DNA from: DAIOGN01 sp036745245
Lineage (GTDB): Bacteria > Zixibacteria > MSB-5A5 > JAUVRN01
NCBI GenBank assembly: GCA_036745245.1
Contig: DAIOGN010000102.1
Location: 1-12,188, forward strand
Direction of reading: 5' to 3'
DNA: 12,188 nt
Position numbers and translations under genes: made by a program. Each line of letters begins with the position of its first letter. Position 1 is the first letter of the stretch. The notes under the pieces are model-generated. The model had not been told where the DNA came from. It made no database searches and was given only the letters and a program-made list of their open reading frames with translations. Shown in pieces: positions 1-7,554 of the stretch.

Positions 1-28
1 CCATGGAGTCCAGAGGACCCCGAGTCCC

Positions 29-1243
29 ATGCGGCGCACGTTGAGGAGACTACTCAGGTCGGCCTGCGTCATCGGCCTCATGCTCGGCCCATCCGGTTGC
101 GGGGCTGCCCCCCAGTCGGAGACTCTGGCTCTGGAGATTCAAGTCCGGCTGTTCGATGCGCTGGCGGACCGAAACCCCGACTACGAGGACACGCTCGCCG
201 CCGTCCTCGCGCTCGATCCCGCCACTCGGGAACAGCGGCTTACGCCATTGGCTCAACGAAACTCCCGCGATCCCCTGATCGCCTCACTCCTCGACAGCCT
301 CCTCGGCACCGAGGTGTATGCGCTGTACTACCAGCAGTTCCACAATGTCAGCCCCGATCTGCACCGGTCCATCTTCATGGCCCTGCCGTACCGAGCGCTG
401 CCAAGTCCGGCCGCTATCGGCACGACTCAACTGGAGTTGTTCCGAAACAGAAGAGGCCTATCGGCCCTGGTGGGGCTCCTGTCTCGAGTCGACAAGGCCA
501 GGGCGGTGGCCATGGCCGCCGCGTGGAGCCCCGCCGCCGACACCACCGTGCCGGTGACCTACTACATCATGGATGGAAACGGCGATGCATTCGCGAGCGA
601 GGGCGGGGTGTGCTTCGATCTCTACTCGTTGCTCTTATCCAGGCGCCCCGAGTCGAATCGCTATGCGAACCTGGCCGACGTTCCCGTCGCCAACATCGAG
701 GCTGTCCTGGCCCACGAGTATCAGCACGTATTCGCCGGTCCCACCCTGTACCCGGAAGGCCGCTCATTCGACACGTGGCAGGCCCGGTGGGAGGACCTAT
801 TGATCCGCCGCATCGTCTCAGAGGGCGTGGCCATGCAGTGCAACCCGCCGTCCGGTTTCAAGAAGGCCGTGTTCGAGGACTCCCTGGTGGTGGCGTACTG
901 GCTGCGCGAGCTGGAGGGTGTGATTCTCCGGATGCGCCGCAACGAGATCACGGAAGACTCGGTGAGTAACTGGCACGACCGGAGCTACCACGACACGGCT
1001 CGCCGACTCCTGGCCGACTTCGTGTCACGCGCCTACCCGGACGGCGATCAGCCTGCGCTGCTGCAGGAACACATCACCGATCGCCCGAGCGCCGTGTACA
1101 CGCTGGGGTGGTGGATGCTCAGCCGCATCGTCGCCATTCCCGGAGGACGCGACCAGGCGCTGGGGCTCTTGCGTTCGCCAGAGTCGCTGTTCGACCAATA
1201 CAACGCCGCAGTGGGCGACACCGGGCTCAGAGTGGAGCTCTAG
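29..1243 (+). CDS. Secreted lipoprotein with HExxH zinc-metallopeptidase motif (DUF5700-like)
   Basis: This 404-residue protein starts with an Arg-rich N-terminus and a short hydrophobic stretch ending in P21-S-G-C24, a lipobox-like site with an unusual Pro at -3, so it is probably lipidated and exported. The sequence HEYQH at residues 229-233, preceded by VLA, matches the HExxH zinc-binding helix. E265, in the sequence SEGVA, lies 32 residues after the second His and fits as the third zinc ligand. This arrangement is typical of gluzincin-type putative peptidases such as DUF5700, and I assign that family tentatively. No other domain is recognisable. The ATG at 29 is preceded by an AGAGGA ribosome-binding site at 12-17. 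The gene stands alone, facing the 3' end of the S46 peptidase region. Substrate is unknown. The motif is convincing; the family name is less so. Confidence 0.72.
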   Translation: MRRTLRRLLRSACVIGLMLGPSGCGAAPQSETLALEIQVRLFDALADRNPDYEDTLAAVLALDPATREQRLTPLAQRNSRDPLIASLLDSLLGTEVYALYYQQFHNVSPDLHRSIFMALPYRALPSPAAIGTTQLELFRNRRGLSALVGLLSRVDKARAVAMAAAWSPAADTTVPVTYYIMDGNGDAFASEGGVCFDLYSLLLSRRPESNRYANLADVPVANIEAVLAHEYQHVFAGPTLYPEGRSFDTWQARWEDLLIRRIVSEGVAMQCNPPSGFKKAVFEDSLVVAYWLRELEGVILRMRRNEITEDSVSNWHDRSYHDTARRLLADFVSRAYPDGDQPALLQEHITDRPSAVYTLGWWMLSRIVAIPGGRDQALGLLRSPESLFDQYNAAVGDTGLRVEL

Positions 1244-1264
1244 GCCCATCCTGCAACATCGCGG

Positions 1265-1396
1265 TCACCTCGGCACGCCCACGGGCATGACGCAGAGTAT
1301 AGCTTCACGGACTCCATCGATCTCCAGGAACTTGTTGAGCACCTCATCCTGAAAGGCCCCGAGCACGCCAGAGCCAGGACCGCTGTAGCCATTCGC
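1265..1396 (-). pseudogene. C-terminal remnant of a nitroreductase/SagB-like flavoenzyme
   Basis: The minus-strand frame ending at a TGA at 1265-1267 encodes GSGVLGAFQDEVLNKFLEID followed by REAILCVMPVGVPR. This matches from memory the C-terminal pattern of nitroreductase-fold SagB-type dehydrogenases, in which a G-AF-D-E-hydrophobic stretch leads to L-LDG-E-AVLY-PVG and the stop. About 40 residues are recognisable. Upstream of about 1396 the resemblance disappears and the frame runs into the end of the S46 gene, so the N-terminal 150-200 residues expected for the fold are missing. A strong AGGAGGAGGGA sequence and an ATG (complement of 1413-1415) lie just upstream, but in a different frame that reads MKARRARRMATAVLALACSG and then loses sense. 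I read this as a truncated, frameshifted gene remnant. It could also be a short expressed fragment. Confidence 0.45.
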
Positions 1397-1455
1397 CGAG
1401 CACGTCGCGCCTTCATGCCTTCCCTCCTCCTGGGGTGACGAGACGTAGCGGAGGT

Positions 1456-3648
1456 TCAGATATGGTGAAACGCTCGCCCCGTCGGCTCCAGTTGCAGCTC
1501 CTGCACGAGGGCATCCAGGTGATAGACGCGGTCCAGGATGAACATGATGTAGCGCACGTCGCACACGATGGTGCGCGTCACCTCCGCATTGAAGAGGTAA
1601 TCTGAAGCCACGCCCTCCCAGTTGCCGTCGAAGGCCACGCCGAGTAAGCGACCCTCGCCGCTGATCACGGGGCTGCCGGAGTTGCCGCCGGTGATGTCGT
1701 TGGTGGTGATGAAATTCACCGGGATGTCATGGATCACCGTGTCGATCCACGGCCCGAAGTCCCGGTCCCGGTAGGCCGTCTTGAGAGAATCGGGCACCGT
1801 GAACGGGTTCCTGCCGGTCTCCTTTTCCATCACGCCCTTCAGGCCGGTGAGGTAGAAGTAGCTCGTCGCATCGCGCGGGACGTAGCCCTTAACTTCGCCG
1901 CAGGAAAGGCGCATCGTCCCATTGGCGTCCGGGTACATCTCCCCCTGCTTCCACTCCGCCAGCGCCTGGATCAGAAGTGGATTCAATCTCGACTCGGCGC
2001 CGCTGCGTGTCTTGTCGCGATCGCGCATGGCATCAACCTCCGGCTTGAGATCGCGCGCCAGGTTGAGGAAGGGATCGTTGAGGGCCTCCAGCTGGCTCCG
2101 GCTCATGGCGAACATGGCCAGCCGCTCCTGGGCGTCCCCCACCCGCGTGGTCTTGTACCACTCCTCGACCTGTCTGGCGATTTCGGCTTGCGGATCCTGC
2201 GTCCCTGCGAAGCGCGCCTCGGCAGCCGCGAGCTGCTGGTCGCGCGGCAGTTCCATGGCACGCTGCATGTAGTAGCGGCAGATGTCCTTGTCTGCCTGCG
2301 GCACGAGGTTGATCTGAGCGTCCCGGAGGCGCTGCTTCGCCGTCAGGGTATCGCGATCCTGGTACCCGCGGTCGCGCTCCAGGTCCAGCTTCTCGCGCTC
2401 GCACGCCCAGCGATACACGGTGCTGGCCAGGCGCAGGTAGTCACAGCCCCAGTTCATCCGGCCGAGCACGAAGTCGTGCGACTCGGTCTGCCGCTTGGCT
2501 GCGTACAGGCTGTCCAGCTGTCCCAGCACGCTTCCATATCGACTCTGCAAGTCCGGGTGCGATGCCAGGAAGGCGGACAGCTGTCGTTCGGTTTCGCGCT
2601 TGCGTTCCAGCGTTTGACCCCGTTGGAAGCCCTCCACAACGCCGAGGTTCTTCTTCAGGGTGTTGTCGAGTCCCGCCAGGGATGACGTCAGACGCAGAGC
2701 CACCGACGTGTCCAGTTCACCCGCGCGTTCAAGCAGTCCGATCTGATCCTGAGATGTGCGGATGGCGTTTGGATAGTAGAACTCCATGCGGGCCGCCAGA
2801 TCGAACGAGCTGATATAGCGCGACGTGCCGCCCGGAAAGCCGATCGTCATGCAAAAATCGCCTTCCTGCAGGCCGGTCGCAGCGATGGGGAGGTACACAC
2901 TCGGCCTGTAGGGCACGTTGTCTTTGGCATAGTCGGCGGGCTGGCCGTCGGGCGCCACGTACGCTCTCAGAAACGAGAAGTCCCCCACGTGACGCGGCCA
3001 CATCCAGTTGTCGATCTCATCTCCGTAGTTGCCGATCGCTTCCGGCGGGACGTACACCATGCGGATGTCGCGAATCTCAAGCGTGGTGTACAGCATGTAC
3101 TGCTTGCCTTCAAACATGGCCGCCACTTTGGCCTTGATGGACGTTCCCTGCTCGGTGTCGCGCACGAGACTCTTGATGTTCCGATCGATGGCGTTGAAGC
3201 GGTCCAGGGGTGACATCTCCCCAGTGACTCCGATGAGGATCTGCGGCGTGACGTCCCGGACGCCGAGGGTCACGTACACCTTGTAGCCAATGGCCTCCAG
3301 TTCTACTTCGCGCGTGGGCGCGTAGAACCCGTCGCGCAAATAATTGCGCTCCACTGTACTCTGCTGTTGCACGGCGCCGTACGCGACATGGTGATTCGTG
3401 AGAATCAGCCCGTCGGGAGACACAAACGACCCCGTGGCGCCGCCGACTTGCACCACGGCATCCGCCAGGGAACGCCCGTCCGTGTCGGAAATCCGTTCGA
3501 CGGGAAGCTCGAGCCCGCGGACGCGCAGGCTATCCAGAGGCAACTCTCCGACACTGTACAGAGGCCACATGCCTTCATCCCCTGTGGCAGGTGACAGCAT
3601 CAATAACAGGGCCAATGACGCGATCAGGGCCGAATTCCTGCGCCGCAT
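1456..3648 (-). CDS. S46 family dipeptidyl-peptidase (DPP7-like)
   Basis: A 730-residue secreted serine peptidase with the length and motifs of the S46 family, which removes dipeptides from peptide N-termini in the periplasm of diderm bacteria. The signal peptide covers about residues 1-23. The catalytic residues are visible: the TNHH pair at 86-87 (by analogy with AAHC the second His is catalytic), D223 in WMWPRHVGDF, and S657 in GGNSGSP. The residue 18 positions after the Ser is Gly675, within FDGNWE. In characterised members this position is Gly in DPP7 (hydrophobic P1) and Arg in DPP11 (acidic P1), so DPP7-like specificity is predicted. The usual Cys after the His pair is Val here. The ATG at 3648 has an AGGAGG site five bases upstream. 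The role is probably amino-acid scavenging from external peptides. Confidence 0.95.
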   Translation of the reverse strand: MRRRNSALIASLALLLMLSPATGDEGMWPLYSVGELPLDSLRVRGLELPVERISDTDGRSLADAVVQVGGATGSFVSPDGLILTNHHVAYGAVQQQSTVERNYLRDGFYAPTREVELEAIGYKVYVTLGVRDVTPQILIGVTGEMSPLDRFNAIDRNIKSLVRDTEQGTSIKAKVAAMFEGKQYMLYTTLEIRDIRMVYVPPEAIGNYGDEIDNWMWPRHVGDFSFLRAYVAPDGQPADYAKDNVPYRPSVYLPIAATGLQEGDFCMTIGFPGGTSRYISSFDLAARMEFYYPNAIRTSQDQIGLLERAGELDTSVALRLTSSLAGLDNTLKKNLGVVEGFQRGQTLERKRETERQLSAFLASHPDLQSRYGSVLGQLDSLYAAKRQTESHDFVLGRMNWGCDYLRLASTVYRWACEREKLDLERDRGYQDRDTLTAKQRLRDAQINLVPQADKDICRYYMQRAMELPRDQQLAAAEARFAGTQDPQAEIARQVEEWYKTTRVGDAQERLAMFAMSRSQLEALNDPFLNLARDLKPEVDAMRDRDKTRSGAESRLNPLLIQALAEWKQGEMYPDANGTMRLSCGEVKGYVPRDATSYFYLTGLKGVMEKETGRNPFTVPDSLKTAYRDRDFGPWIDTVIHDIPVNFITTNDITGGNSGSPVISGEGRLLGVAFDGNWEGVASDYLFNAEVTRTIVCDVRYIMFILDRVYHLDALVQELQLEPTGRAFHHI

Positions 3649-3671
3649 ACGATCCTCCTGGTTGGGGCGGC

Positions 3672-3700
3672 AATATATGACACAATAGTCAGGTATACAA
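3672..3700 (-). promoter_or_regulatory. Candidate sigma-70 promoter for the S46 peptidase
   Basis: Read on the minus strand, TTGTAT (complement of 3695-3700) and TATATT (complement of 3672-3677) are separated by 17 bases. The -10 matches the consensus at five of six positions and the -35 at three. The -10 lies about 24 bases upstream of the S46 start codon, giving a short leader that contains the AGGAGG site. This is an AT-rich island in GC-rich DNA, which supports the call. Confidence 0.45.
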
Positions 3701-3794
3701 GGACGGCTTCCGGACCCGCGTCTGCAGCCTCGTCGACCACGCCCACCGGGCCCGAGCCGAGGGCTGACTTGGAATGGCGCAGCCGATGCGGCCG

Positions 3795-3807
3795 CCCTAT
3801 TATAGGG
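3795..3807. repeat. 13-bp odd palindrome CCCTAT-T-ATAGGG in divergent intergenic region
   Basis: The 280-base gap between the divergent S46 gene and the small protein gene contains CCCTAT, one T, then ATAGGG, a perfect six-base inverted repeat around one base. With a one-base centre it cannot form an RNA hairpin, so a DNA-binding site is more likely. It includes TATAAT on the minus strand but no good -35 at the right spacing. Two CGTACG palindromes (3819-3824 and 3863-3868) lie further along. I see no gene in the gap. Confidence 0.3.
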
Positions 3808-3928
3808 GCGTCATTTCTCGTACGGCTTGAAGTGAACGTGCGGAACCGCCGCCGCCGTCATTCGTACGATTCGTTAAACAGAAGTCAAGAGGCACCACCC
3901 TGGTTCAATCGCACAAGGAGCAATGAAC

Positions 3929-4207
3929 ATGGCAAAGTTCCTCATCGAGGTGCCGCACGAAGCGGAGACGATCGCCTGTGCCAAGGCGATCAAGATTCTC
4001 TTCGAAAGCGGCTCGCACTTTATCACGAACGCGGACTTCGGGTGCCTGGACGGGGTTCACAAGTCCTGGCTGGTGGTGGAGGTCGACGGGAAGGATGAGG
4101 CGCGCAATCTCGTGCCCGCCGCGTATCGCAGGGCGGCCACGGTGGTCGCGCTCAACCGGTTCTCCGACCGGGACATCGATGAACTTCTGAAGCACCACAA
4201 TTCCTAG
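3929..4207 (+). CDS. Small conserved protein of unknown function
   Basis: A 92-residue soluble protein starting MAKFLIEVPHE, with no signal peptide or membrane segment. Two possible ATGs lie six bases apart, at 3923 and 3929. AAGGAG at 3915-3920 is only two bases from the first but eight from the second, so I choose 3929. Conserved-looking positions are FLIEVPHE (4-11), C17, SGSHF (27-31), ADFGC (35-39), H44, W47, and the closing VVALNRFSDRDIDELL. I recall similar short proteins with an FLIEVPHE start, a GSHF motif and an alternating VVEVDxKxEA strand in diverse bacteria, all without assigned function. His and Cys residues could bind metal, but this is a guess. It is transcribed alone and followed by a hairpin. 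Confidence 0.8.
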   Translation: MAKFLIEVPHEAETIACAKAIKILFESGSHFITNADFGCLDGVHKSWLVVEVDGKDEARNLVPAAYRRAATVVALNRFSDRDIDELLKHHNS

Positions 4208-4212
4208 AATAT

Positions 4213-4238
4213 ACAGGGTGCCGAGCCCGGCACCCTGT
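4213..4238. terminator. Hairpin between convergent genes, probable bidirectional terminator
   Basis: ACAGGGTGCCG at 4213-4223 and CGGCACCCTGT at 4228-4238 form a perfect 11-bp stem with a four-base AGCC loop, six bases after the stop of the small protein and about 40 bases beyond the stop of the OmpA gene. Neither side has a real T run, though the minus-strand exit (ATATTCTAG) is AT-rich, so termination is better supported for the OmpA transcript. A second, smaller GC hairpin (GCCCCG at 4252-4257 with CGGGGC at 4262-4267) follows. Confidence 0.6.
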
Positions 4239-4278
4239 GAGCTCCACCCTTGCCCCGCTGCCGGGGCCCCAGGCCCGC

Positions 4279-5505
4279 TTAGAGCCTGGCCAGCTCCACC
4301 CGACGGTTGTTGGCCTTGCCTTCAGGCGTAGTGTTTGCGTCGATGGGTTTGGTTTCGCCGTAGCCTTTCGCTTCCAGCCGCTCGCCATCGATCTTGCCGT
4401 TCTCCATGAGGTACGCGCGCACCGATTCGGCACGCCGCTGTGACAGATCAAGATTCGCGGCGTCAGCGCCGTCGGTGTCGGTGTGACCTTCGATCACCAG
4501 ACGCAGGGATGGGTCGTCGCCCAGCATCTGCAGTATGTCGGCGAGGGTCTTGTACGATTCGCCCCGGATCTGTGCCGAGTTTACGTCGAAGTAGATGCCG
4601 TGCGTCACGATGTGCCCCGACTCGTCCAGTTGCTCCCGCATGGTCTTGCCTCCCTCCGCGAAGCGGAAGTTGCGGAAGAACATGCCCGACTTCTCGAAGT
4701 CGGCATCGTCGCCGTGGATATCAATGGCGAATGAGGTGGGCGTGAAGCCCGCGGTGCGGGGCGCATTCGCCAGTCGATCATTGTCCACGTAGCACTTGAT
4801 CGAACTCTTGGTCACCATGATGCGGATGTTGTGGAGGCCGCTCGCGAAGGACGCGGGGAGCGCTTTTTCGGACACCGTGGAGAACTGTCCCGCATCATTC
4901 TTCATCCCGAAAATCGCCTGCGAGTTGGCGGACAGCTTCAGGCTGGCCACCGGGTAGCTATCGGTGCCGTACCAGATGAAATGCACGTAGTGAGTACCCC
5001 GATATTCGGTGGTGCGATTGAGCCATTCGAACTCCACCGTGTAGCGTTCGGGGAGCTGGTTGACCATCAGCTTGGGAGCGATTTCGCCACGTGAAGTGGC
5101 CATGATCCACGGATCCTGTCCTACGCGCGCCACTTCGAACACGCCGCGGTTGAGCTTCCAGCGGGAAGGAAACTCCCCCAGTTCCTCCCCGGAGAGATCG
5201 TCGAAAAACAGCACTCTCTGCCCGGGGACAAAGTCGAATTTGGTATAGAGCTGGAAGTCGTCGCCCGACTTTCCAGCATTCGCTGAGCTCGGAGCAACCC
5301 CCTGCTCACCGGACTCCGCCTCTTCGGCTGCGGGGGCCGCAGAGTCCGTGGCCGGCGTTTCCGGGGCCGGCGGAGTGGTCACTTGCTTTTCTGCTTCTTT
5401 CTTGGCCTTGTCCTTGAGGCTGCCCAACCCGATGGCGGCGGCATTCGTGGGGGCGAACGCGAAGCCGAAGCACACCGCCAATACTATCGTTTGAAGGAAG
5501 CGCAT
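4279..5505 (-). CDS. OmpA-family outer-membrane protein with LamG-like domain
   Basis: The protein is 408 residues from the chosen start. The signal peptide MRFLQTIVLAVCFGFAFAPT ends near the NAAA run at about residue 24. A Lys/Glu then Pro/Ala/Glu-rich linker follows to about residue 90. The middle region (DFQLYTKFDFVPGQ to about residue 290) reads as a beta-sandwich resembling concanavalin/LamG-type folds. Residues 303-408 are a clear OmpA C-terminal domain, with FDVNSAQ, EGHTDTDGADAANLDLSQRRAESV and NNRRVEL, which binds peptidoglycan. There is no sign of the classical eight-strand OmpA barrel. A longer frame opens 43 codons upstream, but its extra residues do not look like a signal peptide. 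The ATG at 5505 has a GGAG nine bases upstream and directly begins the signal peptide. Likely role: cell-envelope anchoring or ligand binding. Confidence 0.9.
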   Translation of the reverse strand: MRFLQTIVLAVCFGFAFAPTNAAAIGLGSLKDKAKKEAEKQVTTPPAPETPATDSAAPAAEEAESGEQGVAPSSANAGKSGDDFQLYTKFDFVPGQRVLFFDDLSGEELGEFPSRWKLNRGVFEVARVGQDPWIMATSRGEIAPKLMVNQLPERYTVEFEWLNRTTEYRGTHYVHFIWYGTDSYPVASLKLSANSQAIFGMKNDAGQFSTVSEKALPASFASGLHNIRIMVTKSSIKCYVDNDRLANAPRTAGFTPTSFAIDIHGDDADFEKSGMFFRNFRFAEGGKTMREQLDESGHIVTHGIYFDVNSAQIRGESYKTLADILQMLGDDPSLRLVIEGHTDTDGADAANLDLSQRRAESVRAYLMENGKIDGERLEAKGYGETKPIDANTTPEGKANNRRVELARL

Positions 5506-5604
5506 GAGATCAATCTCCGCGTTGAATTGAAGCTGAATTCTGGCTGCCGGCGGCGCTCGCATCGGGCGCGCCATGCAGGGCCGACCGGGCCTGTTTGTAA
5601 GGAG

Positions 5605-5634
5605 AGTATGCGGAGGTCGCCTTCCGGCGGTCAA
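5605..5634 (-). promoter_or_regulatory. Candidate sigma-70 promoter for the OmpA-family gene
   Basis: On the minus strand TTGACC (complement of 5629-5634; five of six consensus matches) is followed after 18 bases by CATACT (complement of 5605-5610; four of six). It lies in the 151-base gap between the pit stop and the OmpA start, leaving a leader of roughly 90 bases. This would let the OmpA gene be transcribed separately from the pit operon. Confidence 0.4.
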
Positions 5635-5656
5635 CCGCGGGACGTTGGGGGATCTG

Positions 5657-6688
5657 TCAGAAAGCCGGCAGGAGCAGCCGCAGAAGCAGGAACGAGCCGG
5701 CGGCGATCAGGGCAGACGCCGGGATCGTGAAAATCCAGGCCCACACAATTCGCCCGGCAATCCCCCACTTGATCGCCGACGCCTTCGTGGTGGCCCCCAC
5801 GCCGACAATGGCGCCCGTGATCGTGTGTGTGGTGGACACCGGAATGCCCATGTGCGTGGCGGCAAAGAGCGTGATGGCCCCCGACGTTTCGGCGCAAAAT
5901 CCGCCCATGGGCCGAAGCTTTGCAATTTTCATCCCCATGGTCTTCACGATGCGCCAGCCACCCAGGGCCGTGCCCACGCCCATCGCAATGTGGCAGGACA
6001 GGATGATCCACAGGGTGTTCCAGTGCAGAAGCGACAGCTCGGTATCGGGTTTCATGAGCCCGCCCGCGATGAGCAGCGCCATGATAATTCCCATGGTTTT
6101 CTGTGCGTCGTTTCCGCCATGGCCCAGGGAGTACAGAGCGGCCGAGACGAGCTGGCCCCTCCGGAAAAACCGATCGACGGAGGTCGGCTTCTGGTTTCGG
6201 CAAATCCAGGTGACGAGAATCATGGCTATGACAGCGAACAGGAAGCCCAGGGCCGGCGCCAATGGAATGAACTCCACGGCTTTTCCGATGGTCCCCCACC
6301 GGATCACGTCGGGACCTTTGTAGGCCAGTCCCGCTCCGGCCACGCCACCGATCAAAGCGTGGGAAGACGACGTGGGAAGGCCCAGCCACCATGTGATGAG
6401 GTCCCACACGATGGCGCCGAGCAGGCCGGCGAGCACCACGTACACGAAGGCGGTGTCGCTGCCATCGATCTTCACGATTTTCGCGATTGTATTGGCCACG
6501 CGGGGGGCGAACACGAACATGGCCACGAAGTTGAAGAAGCCGGCCCACAACACGGCCACGGCCGGGCTGAGCACGCGAGTGGACACGACGGTGGCCACGG
6601 AATTGGCCGCGTCGTGAAAGCCATTGATGATGTCGAAGATCAGCGCCAGCACGACCGCGCTGATGATCACGATCATCAAAGACGTCAT
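5657..6688 (-). CDS. pit: Inorganic phosphate transporter, Pit family
   Basis: A 343-residue multi-pass membrane protein of the PiT family, which imports phosphate (usually as a metal-phosphate complex) using the ion gradient. The two family repeats are visible: GFHDAANSVATVVSTR at residues 23-38 and GHGGNDAQKTMG at 189-200, plus TSSSHALIGG at 106-115 and PVSTTHTITGAIVGVG near the end. The hydrophobic segments fit about ten helices. An upstream extension of 32 codons overlaps the preceding gene and looks non-membrane. I choose the ATG at 6688, two bases after the DUF47 stop, which implies translational coupling. Some PiT relatives carry sulfate (CysP), but the DUF47 partner argues for phosphate. 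Confidence 0.95.
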   Translation of the reverse strand: MTSLMIVIISAVVLALIFDIINGFHDAANSVATVVSTRVLSPAVAVLWAGFFNFVAMFVFAPRVANTIAKIVKIDGSDTAFVYVVLAGLLGAIVWDLITWWLGLPTSSSHALIGGVAGAGLAYKGPDVIRWGTIGKAVEFIPLAPALGFLFAVIAMILVTWICRNQKPTSVDRFFRRGQLVSAALYSLGHGGNDAQKTMGIIMALLIAGGLMKPDTELSLLHWNTLWIILSCHIAMGVGTALGGWRIVKTMGMKIAKLRPMGGFCAETSGAITLFAATHMGIPVSTTHTITGAIVGVGATTKASAIKWGIAGRIVWAWIFTIPASALIAAGSFLLLRLLLPAF

Positions 6689-6690
6689 GC

Positions 6691-7320
6691 CTACGATGCC
6701 TCGATCACAATTCCTGCGATGATGTGCGCGGTGTCCTGGCAGCGATCGGTGGCACGTTCGAGGCGCTCGAAGATTTCCTTCCACTTGATCACGAGGAGGG
6801 GATCCTTCTCCTCGTCGAACAGGTTGACCAGGGCCGTGCTCAACAGCGCATCCGCCCTGGATTCCGCCTCATAGACCACGAGGCAGCTCTTCCGAATTTC
6901 GGCGCCGCGCTGGTTCAGGTGGGCGAGATCGCGCACCGCCTGTCCGATGGCCTCGATGGCCTCCACGAGGAGATGCGACAGTTCCACCATCCCAGGGCGC
7001 ACTTTGGTGATGCGGTACACCTTGAGTCGCTGTGCCAGCGAGTCCACGGCGTCGATCACGTCGTCCATGCGGCGCATGAGTCGGAGAATTTCCGACCGGT
7101 CGAACGGCGTGATGAAGGTGCTGTGAAGGGCGTCGATGCAGCGGCGCGACACGTCGTCGGCCTTGCGCTCAATCTCCTTGATGCGGTCCGCGATCTGGTC
7201 GATATGCTCCGGCTGCTCGGCCAGTGTGTTGAGCTGCACGCAGGCTTCATGAGCGAGCTGGCTGTGTGCGTCGAAGAACTCAAAGAAGCTCGTGGATTTA
7301 GGAAGCAGTTTCTTGAACAT
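6691..7320 (-). CDS. DUF47 family PhoU-like partner of Pit transporter
   Basis: This 209-residue, almost entirely helical cytoplasmic protein matches the DUF47/PhoU-like family (TIGR00153) in length and motifs. It opens MFKKLLPKSTSFFEFF, has KEIERKADD at 48-56 with an ExxxD metal-binding pattern (E51, D55), then FITPFDRSEI at 69-78 and MDDVIDAVD at 85-93, and closes with a second helical half containing ERLERATDRCQD. Family members are encoded beside pit genes and are thought to modulate transport. GGAG lies seven bases upstream of the ATG. It is the first gene of a two-gene operon with pit. No Pho-box-like direct repeat was found upstream. Confidence 0.93.
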   Translation of the reverse strand: MFKKLLPKSTSFFEFFDAHSQLAHEACVQLNTLAEQPEHIDQIADRIKEIERKADDVSRRCIDALHSTFITPFDRSEILRLMRRMDDVIDAVDSLAQRLKVYRITKVRPGMVELSHLLVEAIEAIGQAVRDLAHLNQRGAEIRKSCLVVYEAESRADALLSTALVNLFDEEKDPLLVIKWKEIFERLERATDRCQDTAHIIAGIVIEAS

Positions 7321-7447
7321 GGGATCACTCCGAGTCGCGCGGTCCGGGCCGGGTCTGAGATCGGCGAGTAGAATGGTGTCGCCGCCCCCGCCGAAGAGCG
7401 GACGGCTGGTACGCAGGGAAGGTCAAAGGCCGCATTAAAGTTATCGA

Positions 7448-7465
7448 ACACTCCGGCTGGAGTGT
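7448..7465. repeat. Inverted repeat, 7-bp stem with GGCT loop
   Basis: ACACTCC (7448-7454), loop GGCT, then GGAGTGT (7459-7465) form a perfect hairpin or operator-like palindrome in the divergent region between the DUF47 gene and the cysteine desulfurase gene. It lies 128 bases upstream of the DUF47 start. Function is unknown. Confidence 0.4.
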
Positions 7466-7485
7466 GGACCTGCTGGCGCACGAGC

Positions 7486-7525
7486 CGAACAGGGTCCCAC
7501 AGGGTTCGACAGCTGCCCTGTTTCG
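7486..7525. repeat. Imperfect inverted repeat CGAACAGGG / CCCTGTTTCG
   Basis: CGAACAGGG at 7486-7494 pairs with CCCTGTTTCG at 7516-7525 with one bulged base, enclosing 21 bases. It lies in the same 325-base divergent intergenic region. It could be a regulator site or a leader structure of the DUF47-pit transcript. I see no gene in this region. Confidence 0.3.
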
Positions 7526-7554
7526 ACTTCCAAGCATAGCCTGTGCCTCCGGGA

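Noticed and set aside
1729..2685. Long plus-strand open frame of 318 codons opposite the S46 gene
   Set aside because: It lies wholly antisense to a gene with intact catalytic motifs, its translation is rich in Arg/Leu/Val with no recognisable domain, and high GC explains the lack of stops.
5573..6874. Plus-strand open frame of 433 codons opposite pit and the DUF47 gene
   Set aside because: The product is Gly/His/Arg-rich low-complexity sequence produced by reading membrane-protein codons backwards. The opposite strand encodes two clear family members.
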